NCBI GenBank assembly: GCA_900545265.1
Contig: UQYI01000011.1
Span: 11,275 to 75,274 of the forward strand
Source: an uncultured Eubacteriales bacterium
Lineage (GTDB): Bacteria; Bacillota; Clostridia; Christensenellales; CAG-138
DNA length: 64,000 nucleotides
Direction: 5' to 3'
The notes beneath the pieces were generated by a model, which saw nothing but the letters and a program-made list of their open reading frames with translations, did no database searches and was not told the origin of the DNA. The position numbers and the translations under genes are program-made. Shown piece by piece: positions 32,686 through 41,942 of the stretch (position 1 is the first letter of the stretch; each line of letters begins with the position of its first letter).

Positions 32686-32714
32686 AAAATAAAGAAGGCT
32701 CCCGAAGGAGCCTT
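32686..32714 (-). terminator. Rho-independent terminator of the activase-yedF-desulfurase operon
   Basis: Read on the minus strand: AAGGCTCC, TTC loop, GGGAGCCTT, then CTTTATTTTTT. Confidence 0.88.
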
Positions 32715-32732
32715 AGACCCTATGCGCAGCAT

Positions 32733-32969
32733 TTACAGCAGAATCTCGTACGTTCCGTCCAAAGGCAGCCCTGCCTGCTGAACGGCTGCAACCAAGACCT
32801 CCCGGCTTTCTACCGGAGCCCGCCAACTCATGCCGCATCCGGCGGTGATCTCTCTTGGCACGGGGATCAGCCGTCCTGGGAGAGATTCTTTTGCACACAA
32901 GGTCTCCATGGCCATGGCGGCGGTGGTGGTAGGAAAAGTCAAGATCAACCAAAGCTTTTTCTCTCTCAT
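32733..32969 (-). CDS. DUF3343 putative Se/S carrier-like protein (copy 2)
   Basis: 78 residues. The same small fold as the copy at 30474, with WLILTFPTTTAAMAMETL at the start and the conserved Cys-Gly motif ITAGCGMSWRAPVE. An AAAGGAG site lies 11 bases upstream, and the ATG overlaps the stop of the cysteine desulfurase-like gene by 4 bp. Two diverged DUF3343 copies in adjacent operons suggest that each serves a partner of its own. Confidence 0.82.
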   Translation of the reverse strand: MREKKLWLILTFPTTTAAMAMETLCAKESLPGRLIPVPREITAGCGMSWRAPVESREVLVAAVQQAGLPLDGTYEILL

Positions 32970-34099
32970 TGTGCCAACTCCTTTACGGCGGCGATGGCAG
33001 TATCCACCTCATCCTCCGTATTGTAATAGGCAAAGCTGAAACGTACCGCTCCCTGTTCCTGTGTCCCTAACGCATAGTGCATCCGGGGGGCACAATGCGC
33101 CCCTGGTCTTGTGGCAATGGCATATTCCTGGCTCAATGCATCTGCTACCTCGCCGGAATCATACTCTCTGATATTCAACGAGACAATGGCCGCCCGCTCG
33201 TGGGTAAAGTCCCCGTAAACTGTGACTCCCGGGATCTCTCTCACCCCTGTATAAAAGTGTTCCATCAGCGCCTTTTCCTTTGCATGTATAGCCGAAACCC
33301 CTGTTTCCAGAATAAAATCCAGAGCAGCTCCCAACCCGGCAATACCATGGCCATTGAGCGTACCTGCTTCCAACCGGGTTGGATAGGCTTCCGGCTGTGT
33401 GCGGCTGTAAGACTGCACGCCCGTCCCGCCTACCTTAAAGGGGGCGATCTCTACTCCGGGGCGAATACATAGGCCGCCGGTACCCTGCGGTCCCATAAGC
33501 CCCTTGTGACCGGTAAAACACACCACATCCAATCCCATGGTTTCCATATTTATGGGCAGGCATCCCGCCGTTTGAGAAGCGTCTATCACGCACAATGCCC
33601 CGTGCCTATGGGCTATGGATGCAATGCGGCTGATATCCAGCGCATTTCCCGTCAGGTTGGATGCATGGGTGCAGACCACCGCCCGCGTTCTGGATGTCAT
33701 GAGACGCTCAAAGTCTTCATATGCTATGCATCCATCTGCATTCGCCGGAACAAAGGAGAGGGATATCTTTCCTTCCGCTTCCAGCCGATACAGCGGCCGC
33801 AGAACGGAATTATGCTCCAGATCCGTAGTGATCACATGATCGCCGGGAGCAAACAATCCATTCAGAGCAATGTTCAGAGCCTCTGTGGCGTTGCAGGTAA
33901 AGATCACATGATCTGCCCGAGGACAACCGAAAAGCGCCGCCAGCTTTTCTCTGGCGGCGTATACCCCCCGGGCAGCGTCCAGGGCTTCCTTATGGGTACC
34001 CCGGGCGCAGTTGCCCATGGTATGCATGGCCGAAAAGACGGCCTGCGCCACCTGAGGTGGCTTATGCAGGGTAGTAGCGGCGTTATCCAGATAGATCAC
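32966..34099 (-). CDS. Cysteine desulfurase / selenocysteine lyase-like aminotransferase class V
   Basis: 377-residue PLP enzyme that would release sulfur (or selenium) from cysteine as an enzyme-bound persulfide. It starts MIYLDNAATT, has the PLP Lys at 199 (GHKG), and the persulfide-carrying Cys at 336 in a short loop (RPGAHCAPR), as in the group II (SufS/CsdA) branch. The start is GTG at 34099, overlapping the yedF stop. Followed by DUF3343, also with overlap, so it is the middle of a tightly coupled operon. Confidence 0.9.
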   Translation of the reverse strand: MIYLDNAATTLHKPPQVAQAVFSAMHTMGNCARGTHKEALDAARGVYAAREKLAALFGCPRADHVIFTCNATEALNIALNGLFAPGDHVITTDLEHNSVLRPLYRLEAEGKISLSFVPANADGCIAYEDFERLMTSRTRAVVCTHASNLTGNALDISRIASIAHRHGALCVIDASQTAGCLPINMETMGLDVVCFTGHKGLMGPQGTGGLCIRPGVEIAPFKVGGTGVQSYSRTQPEAYPTRLEAGTLNGHGIAGLGAALDFILETGVSAIHAKEKALMEHFYTGVREIPGVTVYGDFTHERAAIVSLNIREYDSGEVADALSQEYAIATRPGAHCAPRMHYALGTQEQGAVRFSFAYYNTEDEVDTAIAAVKELAQ

Positions 34100-34704
34100 G
34101 GCTTGATGACCTTGCCTGCTCCGGCCAGTTTCTCGACAATGGTATACATATTGGTCACAGAACCTACAGCCAGTTTTTCCGTAAGACCGTAGAAGTTCAG
34201 ACAGGTACCGCAGGTAAGGATCTCTACACCCTGAGCCTCCATATTTTTCAGATCTTCCAGACTGACAGAACCTTCACAGGGGATCTTTGCCCCGCCATTG
34301 TAGAACAGAATAGTCTTGGGCAGCGTATCCATCTGGGTCAGTGCAAACAGAAATCCCTTCATCAGGGTGTGACCCAGAGTATCATCCCCACGCCCCATGG
34401 CATCCGTATCCACGGCTACCACCAGGTTTCCACGGGCATCGGGCTGGCATGCGGCTTCCTGCTCACCCATATGCACGGGGCCGGAAACGGTCATCTTCAC
34501 GGAAAAAAGTTTTTCACCCAGCTTCTGACTGGCGGCAAGCAGGTTGTTGGACTTGGCCAGACGCAGCAGATTCTGGACAGCAGTTTCGTTATCCACCTGC
34601 ACCTCCAGCGTGCCGGCTTCTGCAAACTGTTTGAGGGCCTGAGTGGCCTTGACTACGGGAATGGGGCAGGCATCGCCCACGGCATTTACCAATACTTCAG
34701 ACAT
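34096..34704 (-). CDS. yedF: YedF sulfurtransferase-like selenium metabolism protein
   Basis: 202 residues in two domains. Residues 1-75 are a TusA/SirA-like sulfur carrier with the CPxP motif (Cys13 in DACPIPVVKA). Residues 95-202 form a DsrE-like domain with a Cys pair (LTCGTCLNFYG). This is the architecture of YedF, found with selenium-metabolism genes. AGGAGG precedes the ATG at 34704; the longer frame to 34806 has no support. Its stop overlaps the start of the desulfurase-like gene. No selD is in the window. Confidence 0.9.
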   Translation of the reverse strand: MSEVLVNAVGDACPIPVVKATQALKQFAEAGTLEVQVDNETAVQNLLRLAKSNNLLAASQKLGEKLFSVKMTVSGPVHMGEQEAACQPDARGNLVVAVDTDAMGRGDDTLGHTLMKGFLFALTQMDTLPKTILFYNGGAKIPCEGSVSLEDLKNMEAQGVEILTCGTCLNFYGLTEKLAVGSVTNMYTIVEKLAGAGKVIKP

Positions 34705-34762
34705 GTTTTTCCTCCAATAATATAATATTGTGCCGCATAAGCGGCGGTTGTACAATGCAAAC

Positions 34763-35515
34763 TTATTCGCAAAGGGCAGCACCGATAGCGCCTGCATACC
34801 GTCCATCAGGCAGCGCCAAAACAGGGCAATGCAAAGCTTTTTCCAAGGAAGCCCTGATATAGGGACATTCGCACAAGCCTCCGGTCAGCGCTACGGTGGG
34901 TTTTAGGGCCGTACGGCCTGCCTGAGAGGCTACCTTCTTTACAATGGAATCCGCCACACCAAAGGCAATGTTCTCTTTGGATTCTCCCCGGCCGATGAGA
35001 CTGATGACTTCACTTTCGGCAAAGACGGTGCACAGTGAGCTGATGGATACGCCGCCGCCCCGGGCCGCCAGCTCCGTGAGCTCGCCCGGCCGTATTCCCA
35101 GGGTGTTGGCCATGACCTCCAAAAACCGTCCGGTACCGGCGGAACATTTGTCGTTCATCAAAAAGTCTGCCACCATACCGCCTTCTACGGTAATGATCTT
35201 GGTATCCTGCCCACCGATATCAATGACGGTAAGCTCTGAAAGGCCATGGATAAAAGCAGCACCACGAGCATGACAGGTGATCTCTGTAACGGTTTTATCT
35301 GCAAAAGGTACGGATATCCGCCCATACCCGGTGGCCACGGTGTGCCCTCCTTCAGGCGCATATCCCGCCCGTGTCAGAGCCTCTTTCAGCTCTCCGGCAG
35401 TATCCACACTGCTCCATCCGGTGCTTTGCAGCAGGCGGCAGACCAACACCCCGTTCTCCAGAACCACGGCCTTGGCGCAGGTGGATCCGATATCAATGCC
35501 CACGGTATATGCCAT
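34763..35515 (-). CDS. Acyl-CoA dehydratase activase (HgdC-like) for the double-cubane reductase
   Basis: 250-residue ATPase of the actin-like (ASKHA) fold that pumps electrons into 2-hydroxyacyl-CoA dehydratase-type enzymes. Phosphate loops are seen at GIDIGSTCAK (6-15) and IDIGGQDTK (99-107). The two Cys that hold the [4Fe-4S] cluster across the homodimer are Cys124 (NDKCSAGTG) and Cys162 (SSLCTVFAESEV). It is the first gene of the operon with yedF, the desulfurase-like gene and DUF3343, and the natural partner of the reductase at 30739. Confidence 0.9.
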   Translation of the reverse strand: MAYTVGIDIGSTCAKAVVLENGVLVCRLLQSTGWSSVDTAGELKEALTRAGYAPEGGHTVATGYGRISVPFADKTVTEITCHARGAAFIHGLSELTVIDIGGQDTKIITVEGGMVADFLMNDKCSAGTGRFLEVMANTLGIRPGELTELAARGGGVSISSLCTVFAESEVISLIGRGESKENIAFGVADSIVKKVASQAGRTALKPTVALTGGLCECPYIRASLEKALHCPVLALPDGRYAGAIGAALCE

Positions 35516-35628
35516 ACTTTATCCTCCTTCCCCATGTGCCTCAGTATACTCCATATGTGCAGTCCGGGGAAAGGGAAAAATCATTGTTTTATTCCATGAT
35601 GCAGAAATATGATCGTTTTTTTATATGC

Positions 35629-35662
35629 TTAAAAAGGAGAGCTCTGAGGCCCTCCTTTTAAC
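35629..35662 (-). terminator. Hairpin terminator of the ABC exporter operon
   Basis: Read on the minus strand: AAAAGGAG pairs with CTCCTTTTT around a 12-base loop. Confidence 0.7.
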
Positions 35663-35669
35663 TAACGGC

Positions 35670-37559
35670 TTAATGTCTTGCTTCCAAGCTCTGCTTGTGA
35701 AGCTGTAAGGTGTACAGCTCATAATACCGCCCCTTCTGCTCCAACAGATTAAAGTGGCTGCCGGATTCAATGATCCGCCCGTTTTGCAGCACCAGGATAT
35801 TGTCTGCATGCTGAATAGTAGAAAGCCGGTGGGCCACCATGAGCATGGTACCGATGCGCATCATCTTCTCCAGCGAATTCTGGATAAGTACCTCCGTCTC
35901 CGTGTCGATATTGGCGGTAGCCTCATCCAGGATCATAATCTCCGGTTGATGGAGAATGGTTCTGGCGAAGCTGAGCAGCTGCCGCTGCCCGGCGGAGAAG
36001 TTATTGCCCCTCTCCCTTACCTCCTCATCCAATCCTTTAGGCAGGCGGTTGATAAAGGAATCGGCATTTACATACCGGCAGGCCTCCATGATTTTTTCAT
36101 CACTGACGCCATCCATATGCAGCAGCAGATTGGAACGGATTGTACCGGAAAACAGGAATACATCCTGAAGCATCTGCCCGAAATGCCGGCGCAGGCTGCT
36201 GAGCTTGATATGCCGGATGTCGATGCCGTCCAATGTAATGATACCCTTCTGGATATCGTAATTCCGGCAAAGCAAACCCAAAATGGTAGTCTTTCCCGCT
36301 CCGGTATCCCCCACAAAAGCCACGGTCTGGCCTGGCTCCACATGGAAGCTTACATCCTTAAGCACCCAGTCATCCTTCTCATAGGCGAACCAGACGTTTT
36401 TAAATTCGATCTCTCCACGCACGGTGGACAGGTCTATGGCATCGGGCGCATCCACTACTTCTGGAACCATGTCCATAATGGAGAAGATCTTCTCTGCCGA
36501 AGCAAAAGCACTCTGAAGCCAGTTGAACTGCTCTGCCAGGCTCTGGATGGGATCAAAGAACTTGGACACATACATATAAAATGTAACAATGGTGCCGGCA
36601 GTAATGGTCTGCCCCAGGAAGCTGGCCCCATCTATATACCCCTTGCCGCCTATATACAGCAGGCACAGCACCGAGGAGATATACAGCATATATACCATGG
36701 GCCGGAAAATACCGAATACGAAGATCTGATTCTGCTTGGCCTTTTTGAGTTTCTCGTTCTTTTCGTCAAACTCCTCCTGCTTCCGCTGTTCCCGGTTGAA
36801 TATCTGAATGATCTTGATGCCGGAAAGATTTTCAGAAAGGAAGGTATTTATATCCGTAGTGCCATCCTTTACCCGGCGGAAAGCCCGGCGGCTGAACTTG
36901 CGGAAGATCACGGTAAACAGCACGATAAAGGGCCCGAAGCAAAGCACCATCAATGTCAGCACATAGTTCAGGCACAACATTGCTCCGACCACGCCCAGAA
37001 GCACGAAAATATTGCGGAAAAGCTGTACCAATATGTTGGTAAACACCATGGAAATGGCATTGGTATCGTTGGTGACCCGGGTGACCAGTTTACCAACGGG
37101 AATGTGATGAAGCTGGTTATGGGACAGGCTCTCTATGTGCGTGAAGGTATCTTCCCTGACGGCAGATACGATCTTCTGTCCCGTCTTTTGCAGGATCAGA
37201 CGCTGAGCATAGGTACACAGCGTGGACACCACCAGAATGCCTCCGTATACCGCCACCAGCCTGAACAGGCCGGAAAGAGCAAACTCGCCCTTGATCATCT
37301 CCTCTATATTTCCTACCAGCAGCGGAGACGCCACATCATAGCCTATCGACAGGAGCATCAATACCACAGCCAGTGCAAAGGACTTCCAATGCGGCCTGGC
37401 ATACACGATCATACGGCGGATCAGTTCTCCGTCCTTCATGTTCCGGTCAAAGCCGATAGCCTCTTTTTTATCCTTCATGGTGGCATAGGCAAAGATGAAA
37501 ATGGCGGAAAACAATCCGATAACGCCGCCGCAGAGCAGCAGAGGATAATATTCGTGCAT
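35670..37559 (-). CDS. ABC exporter subunit B (canonical ATP site)
   Basis: 629 residues: a short extra N-terminal helix, six membrane helices (about 60-340) and an ATPase domain. Walker A is GDTGAGKTT, the signature is the altered SAGQR (family LSGGQ), and Walker B ends MILDEA with the catalytic Glu. It pairs with the gene just upstream to form a heterodimeric exporter of the multidrug/lipid type. The start at 37559 follows AAGGAGG; the longer frame would overlap the partner gene. Substrate unknown. Confidence 0.9.
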   Translation of the reverse strand: MHEYYPLLLCGGVIGLFSAIFIFAYATMKDKKEAIGFDRNMKDGELIRRMIVYARPHWKSFALAVVLMLLSIGYDVASPLLVGNIEEMIKGEFALSGLFRLVAVYGGILVVSTLCTYAQRLILQKTGQKIVSAVREDTFTHIESLSHNQLHHIPVGKLVTRVTNDTNAISMVFTNILVQLFRNIFVLLGVVGAMLCLNYVLTLMVLCFGPFIVLFTVIFRKFSRRAFRRVKDGTTDINTFLSENLSGIKIIQIFNREQRKQEEFDEKNEKLKKAKQNQIFVFGIFRPMVYMLYISSVLCLLYIGGKGYIDGASFLGQTITAGTIVTFYMYVSKFFDPIQSLAEQFNWLQSAFASAEKIFSIMDMVPEVVDAPDAIDLSTVRGEIEFKNVWFAYEKDDWVLKDVSFHVEPGQTVAFVGDTGAGKTTILGLLCRNYDIQKGIITLDGIDIRHIKLSSLRRHFGQMLQDVFLFSGTIRSNLLLHMDGVSDEKIMEACRYVNADSFINRLPKGLDEEVRERGNNFSAGQRQLLSFARTILHQPEIMILDEATANIDTETEVLIQNSLEKMMRIGTMLMVAHRLSTIQHADNILVLQNGRIIESGSHFNLLEQKGRYYELYTLQLHKQSLEARH

Positions 37560-37563
37560 AGTG

Positions 37564-39336
37564 TCAGTCCTCCTTTTTCTCTTCCAGCTTCTGCAGCGCA
37601 ACCATGTTGGCATACGCCTTGCAGCGGCTCAGCAGTTCCTCATGGGTGCCCATGTCCAAAAGTCTGCCTTCATCCAGGAAGAGGATCTTGTCCATATTCT
37701 CTACAGTGGAGATCCGGTGCGCAATCAAAATGGTGGTTTTTCCCCGGCGGGTGGTACGCAGATTATCCAGGATGACCTTTTCCGTAGCCGTATCCACAGC
37801 GGAAACGGAATCATCCAGGATCAGGATGGCCGCATCCTTCATTAAGGCCCGGGCAATGGATACCCGCTGCTTTTGTCCACCGGAAATAGTGACCCCACGC
37901 TCTCCCAGCAGGGTTTCATACCCATGGGGGAAGGATACGATATTGTCATGAACATCCGCCAGGGCAGCCGCCTGGGTCACCTGTTCATGAGAAGCTCCAT
38001 CTACGGCAAAGGCCACGTTCTTTTCTATGCTCTCGCTGAACAGCACATTATCCTGCGGTACATAAGCCGCACTGCGGCGCACGGCAGCAATAGGCATGTC
38101 ATTCACATCCGTATCATCCAGAAATACGGTTCCATCGGGTACGTTATAGGTGCGCAGCAGCAGATCCACCAGGGTGGTCTTGCCTGCACCGGTGCGGCCG
38201 ATGAGTCCTACCTGCTCTCCGGGCTCGATAGTAAAAGAGATATCCTTCAGCACATCCCGATCAGTGCCGGGGTAGCGGAAAGTCAAATGCTTCAGCTGGA
38301 TCTTTCCGGAGAGTGAACCGGGATCTGTCACGGCAGGACGATCGGCCACATCCTGCCGGGCAGCCAGAAACTCATCAATGCGCCCCATGGACGCTTTTCC
38401 CTTGGAATGCATCTCTATCAGTTCGCTGACGGCCATGACCGGCCAGATAATGGCCGTAAAGTAGCTGATAAACTCCAGCAGCTGCCCTGCGTTGAATACG
38501 CCCCGATATACCAGATATCCGCCGTATCCCAGGATAATGCACATAACAGAACCGATGAACAGGGTAATGGCAGCATTAAGCCCGGCAGACAGGCGGGTAT
38601 AGGCCACGTTGATCTGCTCATTCTCCTTATTCAGCTTTCGGAAGCAGCTGAGTTCCTTGGCCTCCTTAACAAAGGCTTTGATAACAGCGATGCCTGAAAA
38701 ACTCTCCTGAGAAAAATCGGACAGCCGGGAGAAAGCCTCCTGCCGCTTTTCCCACTTGACGGTCATATACTTGCCCACGATCAATGCGGCGGCCAGCATG
38801 GCCACCATGGGGATCAGAGAAAGAAGGGTCAGCTTCAGATCCATGGCGCCCATCTTACCCAGGGACATGGCCCCAAGGGCCACGGCATCCACCATCATAA
38901 GAATGCCGGAGCCGAAGCAGTCCTGTACGGTTTCCAGATCGTTGGTGAACAGAGACATCAATTCTCCCACCTTGTTGACCTGATAAAATTCCTGAGACAG
39001 ATCCTTGGCATGACTGAACAGCCGCCGGCGAATGTCCGTTTCCACTTTAATACCTGCGCCAAACAGGCACACACGCCATAAAAAACGGCCGATGATCATG
39101 GTCAGAATGATGAACAGCATGGGATTGCAGATCCTGTCCAGCAGAAAAGCCATATCAAAGGGTACAGACACCCCATCCAGCTCTACAAAACCATTGTTCA
39201 CCCCGTTGATAACCATACCGTAAAGCCGGGGCACCTGCAGCTGCATATAATCCACCACCAGCAATGCCAGCAGCCCCAGCAGCAGAGACGGCAGATACTT
39301 CAGATAATAGCGATTAATGTTTTTCCCGAAAATCAT
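37564..39336 (-). CDS. ABC exporter subunit A (degenerate ATP site)
   Basis: 590 residues: six membrane helices (about 15-310) and an ATPase domain with Walker A GRTGAGKTT and a perfect signature ISGGQKQR. Walker B ends LILDDS, so the catalytic Glu is replaced by Asp. One weakened site, built from this Walker B and the partner's altered signature, is the hallmark of asymmetric heterodimeric exporters such as BmrCD or TM287/288. GGGAGG precedes the ATG at 39336. It is separated from the partner gene by 4 bp. Confidence 0.9.
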   Translation of the reverse strand: MIFGKNINRYYLKYLPSLLLGLLALLVVDYMQLQVPRLYGMVINGVNNGFVELDGVSVPFDMAFLLDRICNPMLFIILTMIIGRFLWRVCLFGAGIKVETDIRRRLFSHAKDLSQEFYQVNKVGELMSLFTNDLETVQDCFGSGILMMVDAVALGAMSLGKMGAMDLKLTLLSLIPMVAMLAAALIVGKYMTVKWEKRQEAFSRLSDFSQESFSGIAVIKAFVKEAKELSCFRKLNKENEQINVAYTRLSAGLNAAITLFIGSVMCIILGYGGYLVYRGVFNAGQLLEFISYFTAIIWPVMAVSELIEMHSKGKASMGRIDEFLAARQDVADRPAVTDPGSLSGKIQLKHLTFRYPGTDRDVLKDISFTIEPGEQVGLIGRTGAGKTTLVDLLLRTYNVPDGTVFLDDTDVNDMPIAAVRRSAAYVPQDNVLFSESIEKNVAFAVDGASHEQVTQAAALADVHDNIVSFPHGYETLLGERGVTISGGQKQRVSIARALMKDAAILILDDSVSAVDTATEKVILDNLRTTRRGKTTILIAHRISTVENMDKILFLDEGRLLDMGTHEELLSRCKAYANMVALQKLEEKKED

Positions 39337-39429
39337 GGGACCTCCCAACGTTTATAAATCCACAAAATGTATGATAATGCAAACTTTCCCCGCATGCAAG
39401 AAAAAGTGCTGAAACAGGCAATTATATAT

Positions 39430-39458
39430 TTGACATTCTTACCCTGCCTCTCTACAAT
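39430..39458 (+). promoter_or_regulatory. Promoter of glsA
   Basis: TTGACA at 39430-39435, 17 bp, TACAAT at 39453-39458. Confidence 0.85.
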
Positions 39459-39501
39459 AAATATTTATAAGGCGTGCTATTTTATTTAAAGGAGGCTGGG
39501 T

Positions 39502-40419
39502 ATGGACGAGCTGCTGGACAGACTCATGGAGGACTGCCGCCCCTGCATACAGGAAGGAAAGGTAGCTTCTTATATACCGGAACTGCAGAAAGCCGACCCG
39601 CAGGATTTCGGCGCCTGCATCCTCAACTGTGATGGCAAACTGTATGCCGCCGGAGAATACGAAAAACCTTTTACTATCCAAAGCGTGGTCAAGCCCCTGC
39701 TGCTGCTGCTGGCTCTTATGGATAACGGTGCAGAAGCCGTGCAGCACCGGGTAGGTGTGGAAGCTACCGGCAAGCCTTTTGACGCCATCAACGTTACCGA
39801 TCAGGCTTTGCTCAGCCAGCACCTGAACCCCATGGTAAACATGGGAGCCATTGTAATGATCACCCTGCTCCGTGGAAACAGCTATGAAGAACGGTTTAAC
39901 CGGCTGCTGGCCTTCACGCGGAAGCTGGCCTGCAACCCCACCATCCAGTTAAACGAAGATGTCTACCGCTCCGAAAAGCTCACGGGCAATAAAAACCGTT
40001 CCCTTGGCTACCTGCTCAAGGCCTACGGCATGATTCAGGACGATGTGGAAGAGGTGTTGGACTGCTATTTCAAAGCCTGTTCTCTCAACGTTACCGCCCG
40101 GGACCTGGCCTATATCGGTATGTCTCTGGCCAATCATGGGCGGCTGGCTATTTCCGGCAAGCGGGTTTATGCCAGCGAGTATGCTTATTTTGTCAATGCC
40201 GTGCTTATGACCTGCGGCATGTATGACGGCAGCGGAGAATTCGCCGTACGGGTGGGCGTACCGGCAAAAAGCGGCGTAGGCGGCGGGATCATGGCGGTAG
40301 CGCCCACCCGCATGAGCATCGGGCTGTATTCCCCTGCGCTTGACAGCAAAGGCAATTCTGTTGCGGGCATCCGCATGCTGGAAAAGCTTTCCCGTGAACT
40401 ATATCTGAGTATTTTTTAG
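39502..40419 (+). CDS. glsA: Glutaminase A
   Basis: 305 residues; a serine-dependent beta-lactamase-fold amidase that turns glutamine into glutamate and ammonia. The SxxK catalytic pair is Ser61-Lys64 (FTIQSVVKPL). The substrate-binding Asn is in NPMVNMGAI, and the Tyr and Val positions appear in YFVNAVLMTCGMYD and SGVGGGIM. Length is normal for the family. AAAGGAGG precedes the ATG. It is a single-gene unit with its own promoter and terminator. Confidence 0.94.
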   Translation: MDELLDRLMEDCRPCIQEGKVASYIPELQKADPQDFGACILNCDGKLYAAGEYEKPFTIQSVVKPLLLLLALMDNGAEAVQHRVGVEATGKPFDAINVTDQALLSQHLNPMVNMGAIVMITLLRGNSYEERFNRLLAFTRKLACNPTIQLNEDVYRSEKLTGNKNRSLGYLLKAYGMIQDDVEEVLDCYFKACSLNVTARDLAYIGMSLANHGRLAISGKRVYASEYAYFVNAVLMTCGMYDGSGEFAVRVGVPAKSGVGGGIMAVAPTRMSIGLYSPALDSKGNSVAGIRMLEKLSRELYLSIF

Positions 40420-40433
40420 CACATACCCAACAA

Positions 40434-40461
40434 AAACAAGTCCCTGCGGGGACTTTTTTGT
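40434..40461 (+). terminator. Rho-independent terminator of glsA
   Basis: AAGTCCC pairs with GGGGACTT around TGC, followed by TTTTG. Confidence 0.9.
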
Positions 40462-40545
40462 TTATTAAGCATCCTAATGCCACAAAATAGCCAGCTGCTT
40501 CTACAGGCTGAACGGCGGCAATCTGCCGGCAGGAAATCGGAAAGC

Positions 40546-40573
40546 GGGGCGCTGAAGCAACGCACAGCGCCCT
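40546..40573 (-). terminator. Hairpin after serS
   Basis: GGGCGCTG pairs with CAGCGCCC around ten bases. It has no real T-run on the minus strand, so its terminator role is uncertain. Confidence 0.45.
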
Positions 40574-40584
40574 GACGCAGTTTT

Positions 40585-41880
40585 TCAGTTCAACAGGCTT
40601 TTTCCGCCCATATAGGGCCGCAACACTTCCGGAATGGTCACAGAACCGTCTGCCTGCAGGTGATTTTCCAGGAATGCGATCAACATTCTGGGCGGAGCCA
40701 CTACAGTGTTATTCAGGGTATGGGGCAGATAGGTTTTTCCGTCTTCGCCTTTCACACGCATCTTCAGCCGCCGTGCCTGGGCATCCCCCAGGTTGGAGCA
40801 GGAGCATACCTCGAAGTATTTCTTCTGCCGGGGAGACCAGGCTTCAATGTCGCAGCTTTTCACCTTCAGATCCGCCAGGTCACCGGAACAGCATTCCAGC
40901 TGCCGCACGGGGATCTCCAGATTCCGGAACAGCTCCACGCTCCAGCGCCACATCTTTTCGTACCAGTCCATGCTTTCTTCGGGCTTGCAGACCACGATCA
41001 TCTCCTGCTTTTCAAACTGGTGAATACGATATACGCCCCGCTCCTCCAGACCATGAGATCCCTTTTCCTTGCGGAAGCAGGGGGAATAGCTGGTCAGAGT
41101 CTGAGGCAATGCGCTTTCGGGCAGGATCTGGTCGATATACCGGCCGATCATGGAATGCTCACTGGTGCCGATCAGGTACAGATCTTCACCTTCTATTTTG
41201 TACATCATGGCATCCATATCGTTCTGGCTCATGACGCCCTCCACCACGTTGCCATGAATCATGAAGGGGGGAATGCAATAGGTAAATCCCTTATCGATCA
41301 TGAAGTCTCTGGCATAGGCCAGCACGCTTTCATGCAGCCGGGCAATATCCCCCAGCAGATAGTAGAATCCCTGACCGGAAACACGCCCTGCGGCATCCAT
41401 ATCAATGCCGTTAAAGCGCTCCATGATCTCCGTATGATAGGGAATGGGGAAATCCGGCACCACAGGTTCTCCAAAGCGGGCGACCTCCACATTGCAGCTG
41501 TCATCCGGTCCGATAGGCACGGATGGATCGATGATATTGGGAATGAGCATCATCCGCCGGCGTATCTCCTCGGCATACTCCCCTTCCAGCTTCTCCAGTT
41601 CTGCCAAACGCTCCGCCTGTGCTTTTACCTGCGCCTTTACTTCCTCTGCTTCCGTCAGTTTGGAAGGATCCTTTTTAGCCTGTCCCATGAGCATCCCCAC
41701 CTTTTTGGAAAGGGTATTTCGGGCAGCACGCAGGTCACTGGCCTCCTGAATGGCGGCACGGTTTTTTCTGTCCAGTTCCAGCACCTCGTCTACCAGAGGG
41801 AGCTTGGCGTCCTGAAACTTTTTGCGGATGTTTTCCTTGACCAGCTCGGGGTCGTTGCGAATAAGCTTGATATCCAGCAT
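40585..41880 (-). CDS. serS: Seryl-tRNA synthetase
   Basis: 431 residues. N-terminal two-helix coiled coil (about 30-105) that grips the long arm of tRNA-Ser, then a class II catalytic core with motif 2 (CFRKEKGSHGLEERGVYRIHQF) and motif 3 (NNTVVAPPRMLIAFLE). CAGGAG precedes the ATG. It lies 62 bp downstream of argS in the same direction, so the two are probably cotranscribed. No T-box leader is seen between them. Confidence 0.96.
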   Translation of the reverse strand: MLDIKLIRNDPELVKENIRKKFQDAKLPLVDEVLELDRKNRAAIQEASDLRAARNTLSKKVGMLMGQAKKDPSKLTEAEEVKAQVKAQAERLAELEKLEGEYAEEIRRRMMLIPNIIDPSVPIGPDDSCNVEVARFGEPVVPDFPIPYHTEIMERFNGIDMDAAGRVSGQGFYYLLGDIARLHESVLAYARDFMIDKGFTYCIPPFMIHGNVVEGVMSQNDMDAMMYKIEGEDLYLIGTSEHSMIGRYIDQILPESALPQTLTSYSPCFRKEKGSHGLEERGVYRIHQFEKQEMIVVCKPEESMDWYEKMWRWSVELFRNLEIPVRQLECCSGDLADLKVKSCDIEAWSPRQKKYFEVCSCSNLGDAQARRLKMRVKGEDGKTYLPHTLNNTVVAPPRMLIAFLENHLQADGSVTIPEVLRPYMGGKSLLN

Positions 41881-41942
41881 GGCTTTTCTCCTGTTCTTCT
41901 ATGCTTCTATCTTTTTGTTATTTTCTGATGCCGCTGCCTGTT

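Noticed and set aside
30474..35515. Selenocysteine (UGA) readthrough in the reductase/YedF cluster
   Set aside because: All frames end at stops followed by overlapping starts or terminators. I saw no in-frame TGA replacing a conserved Cys and no SECIS-like hairpin.
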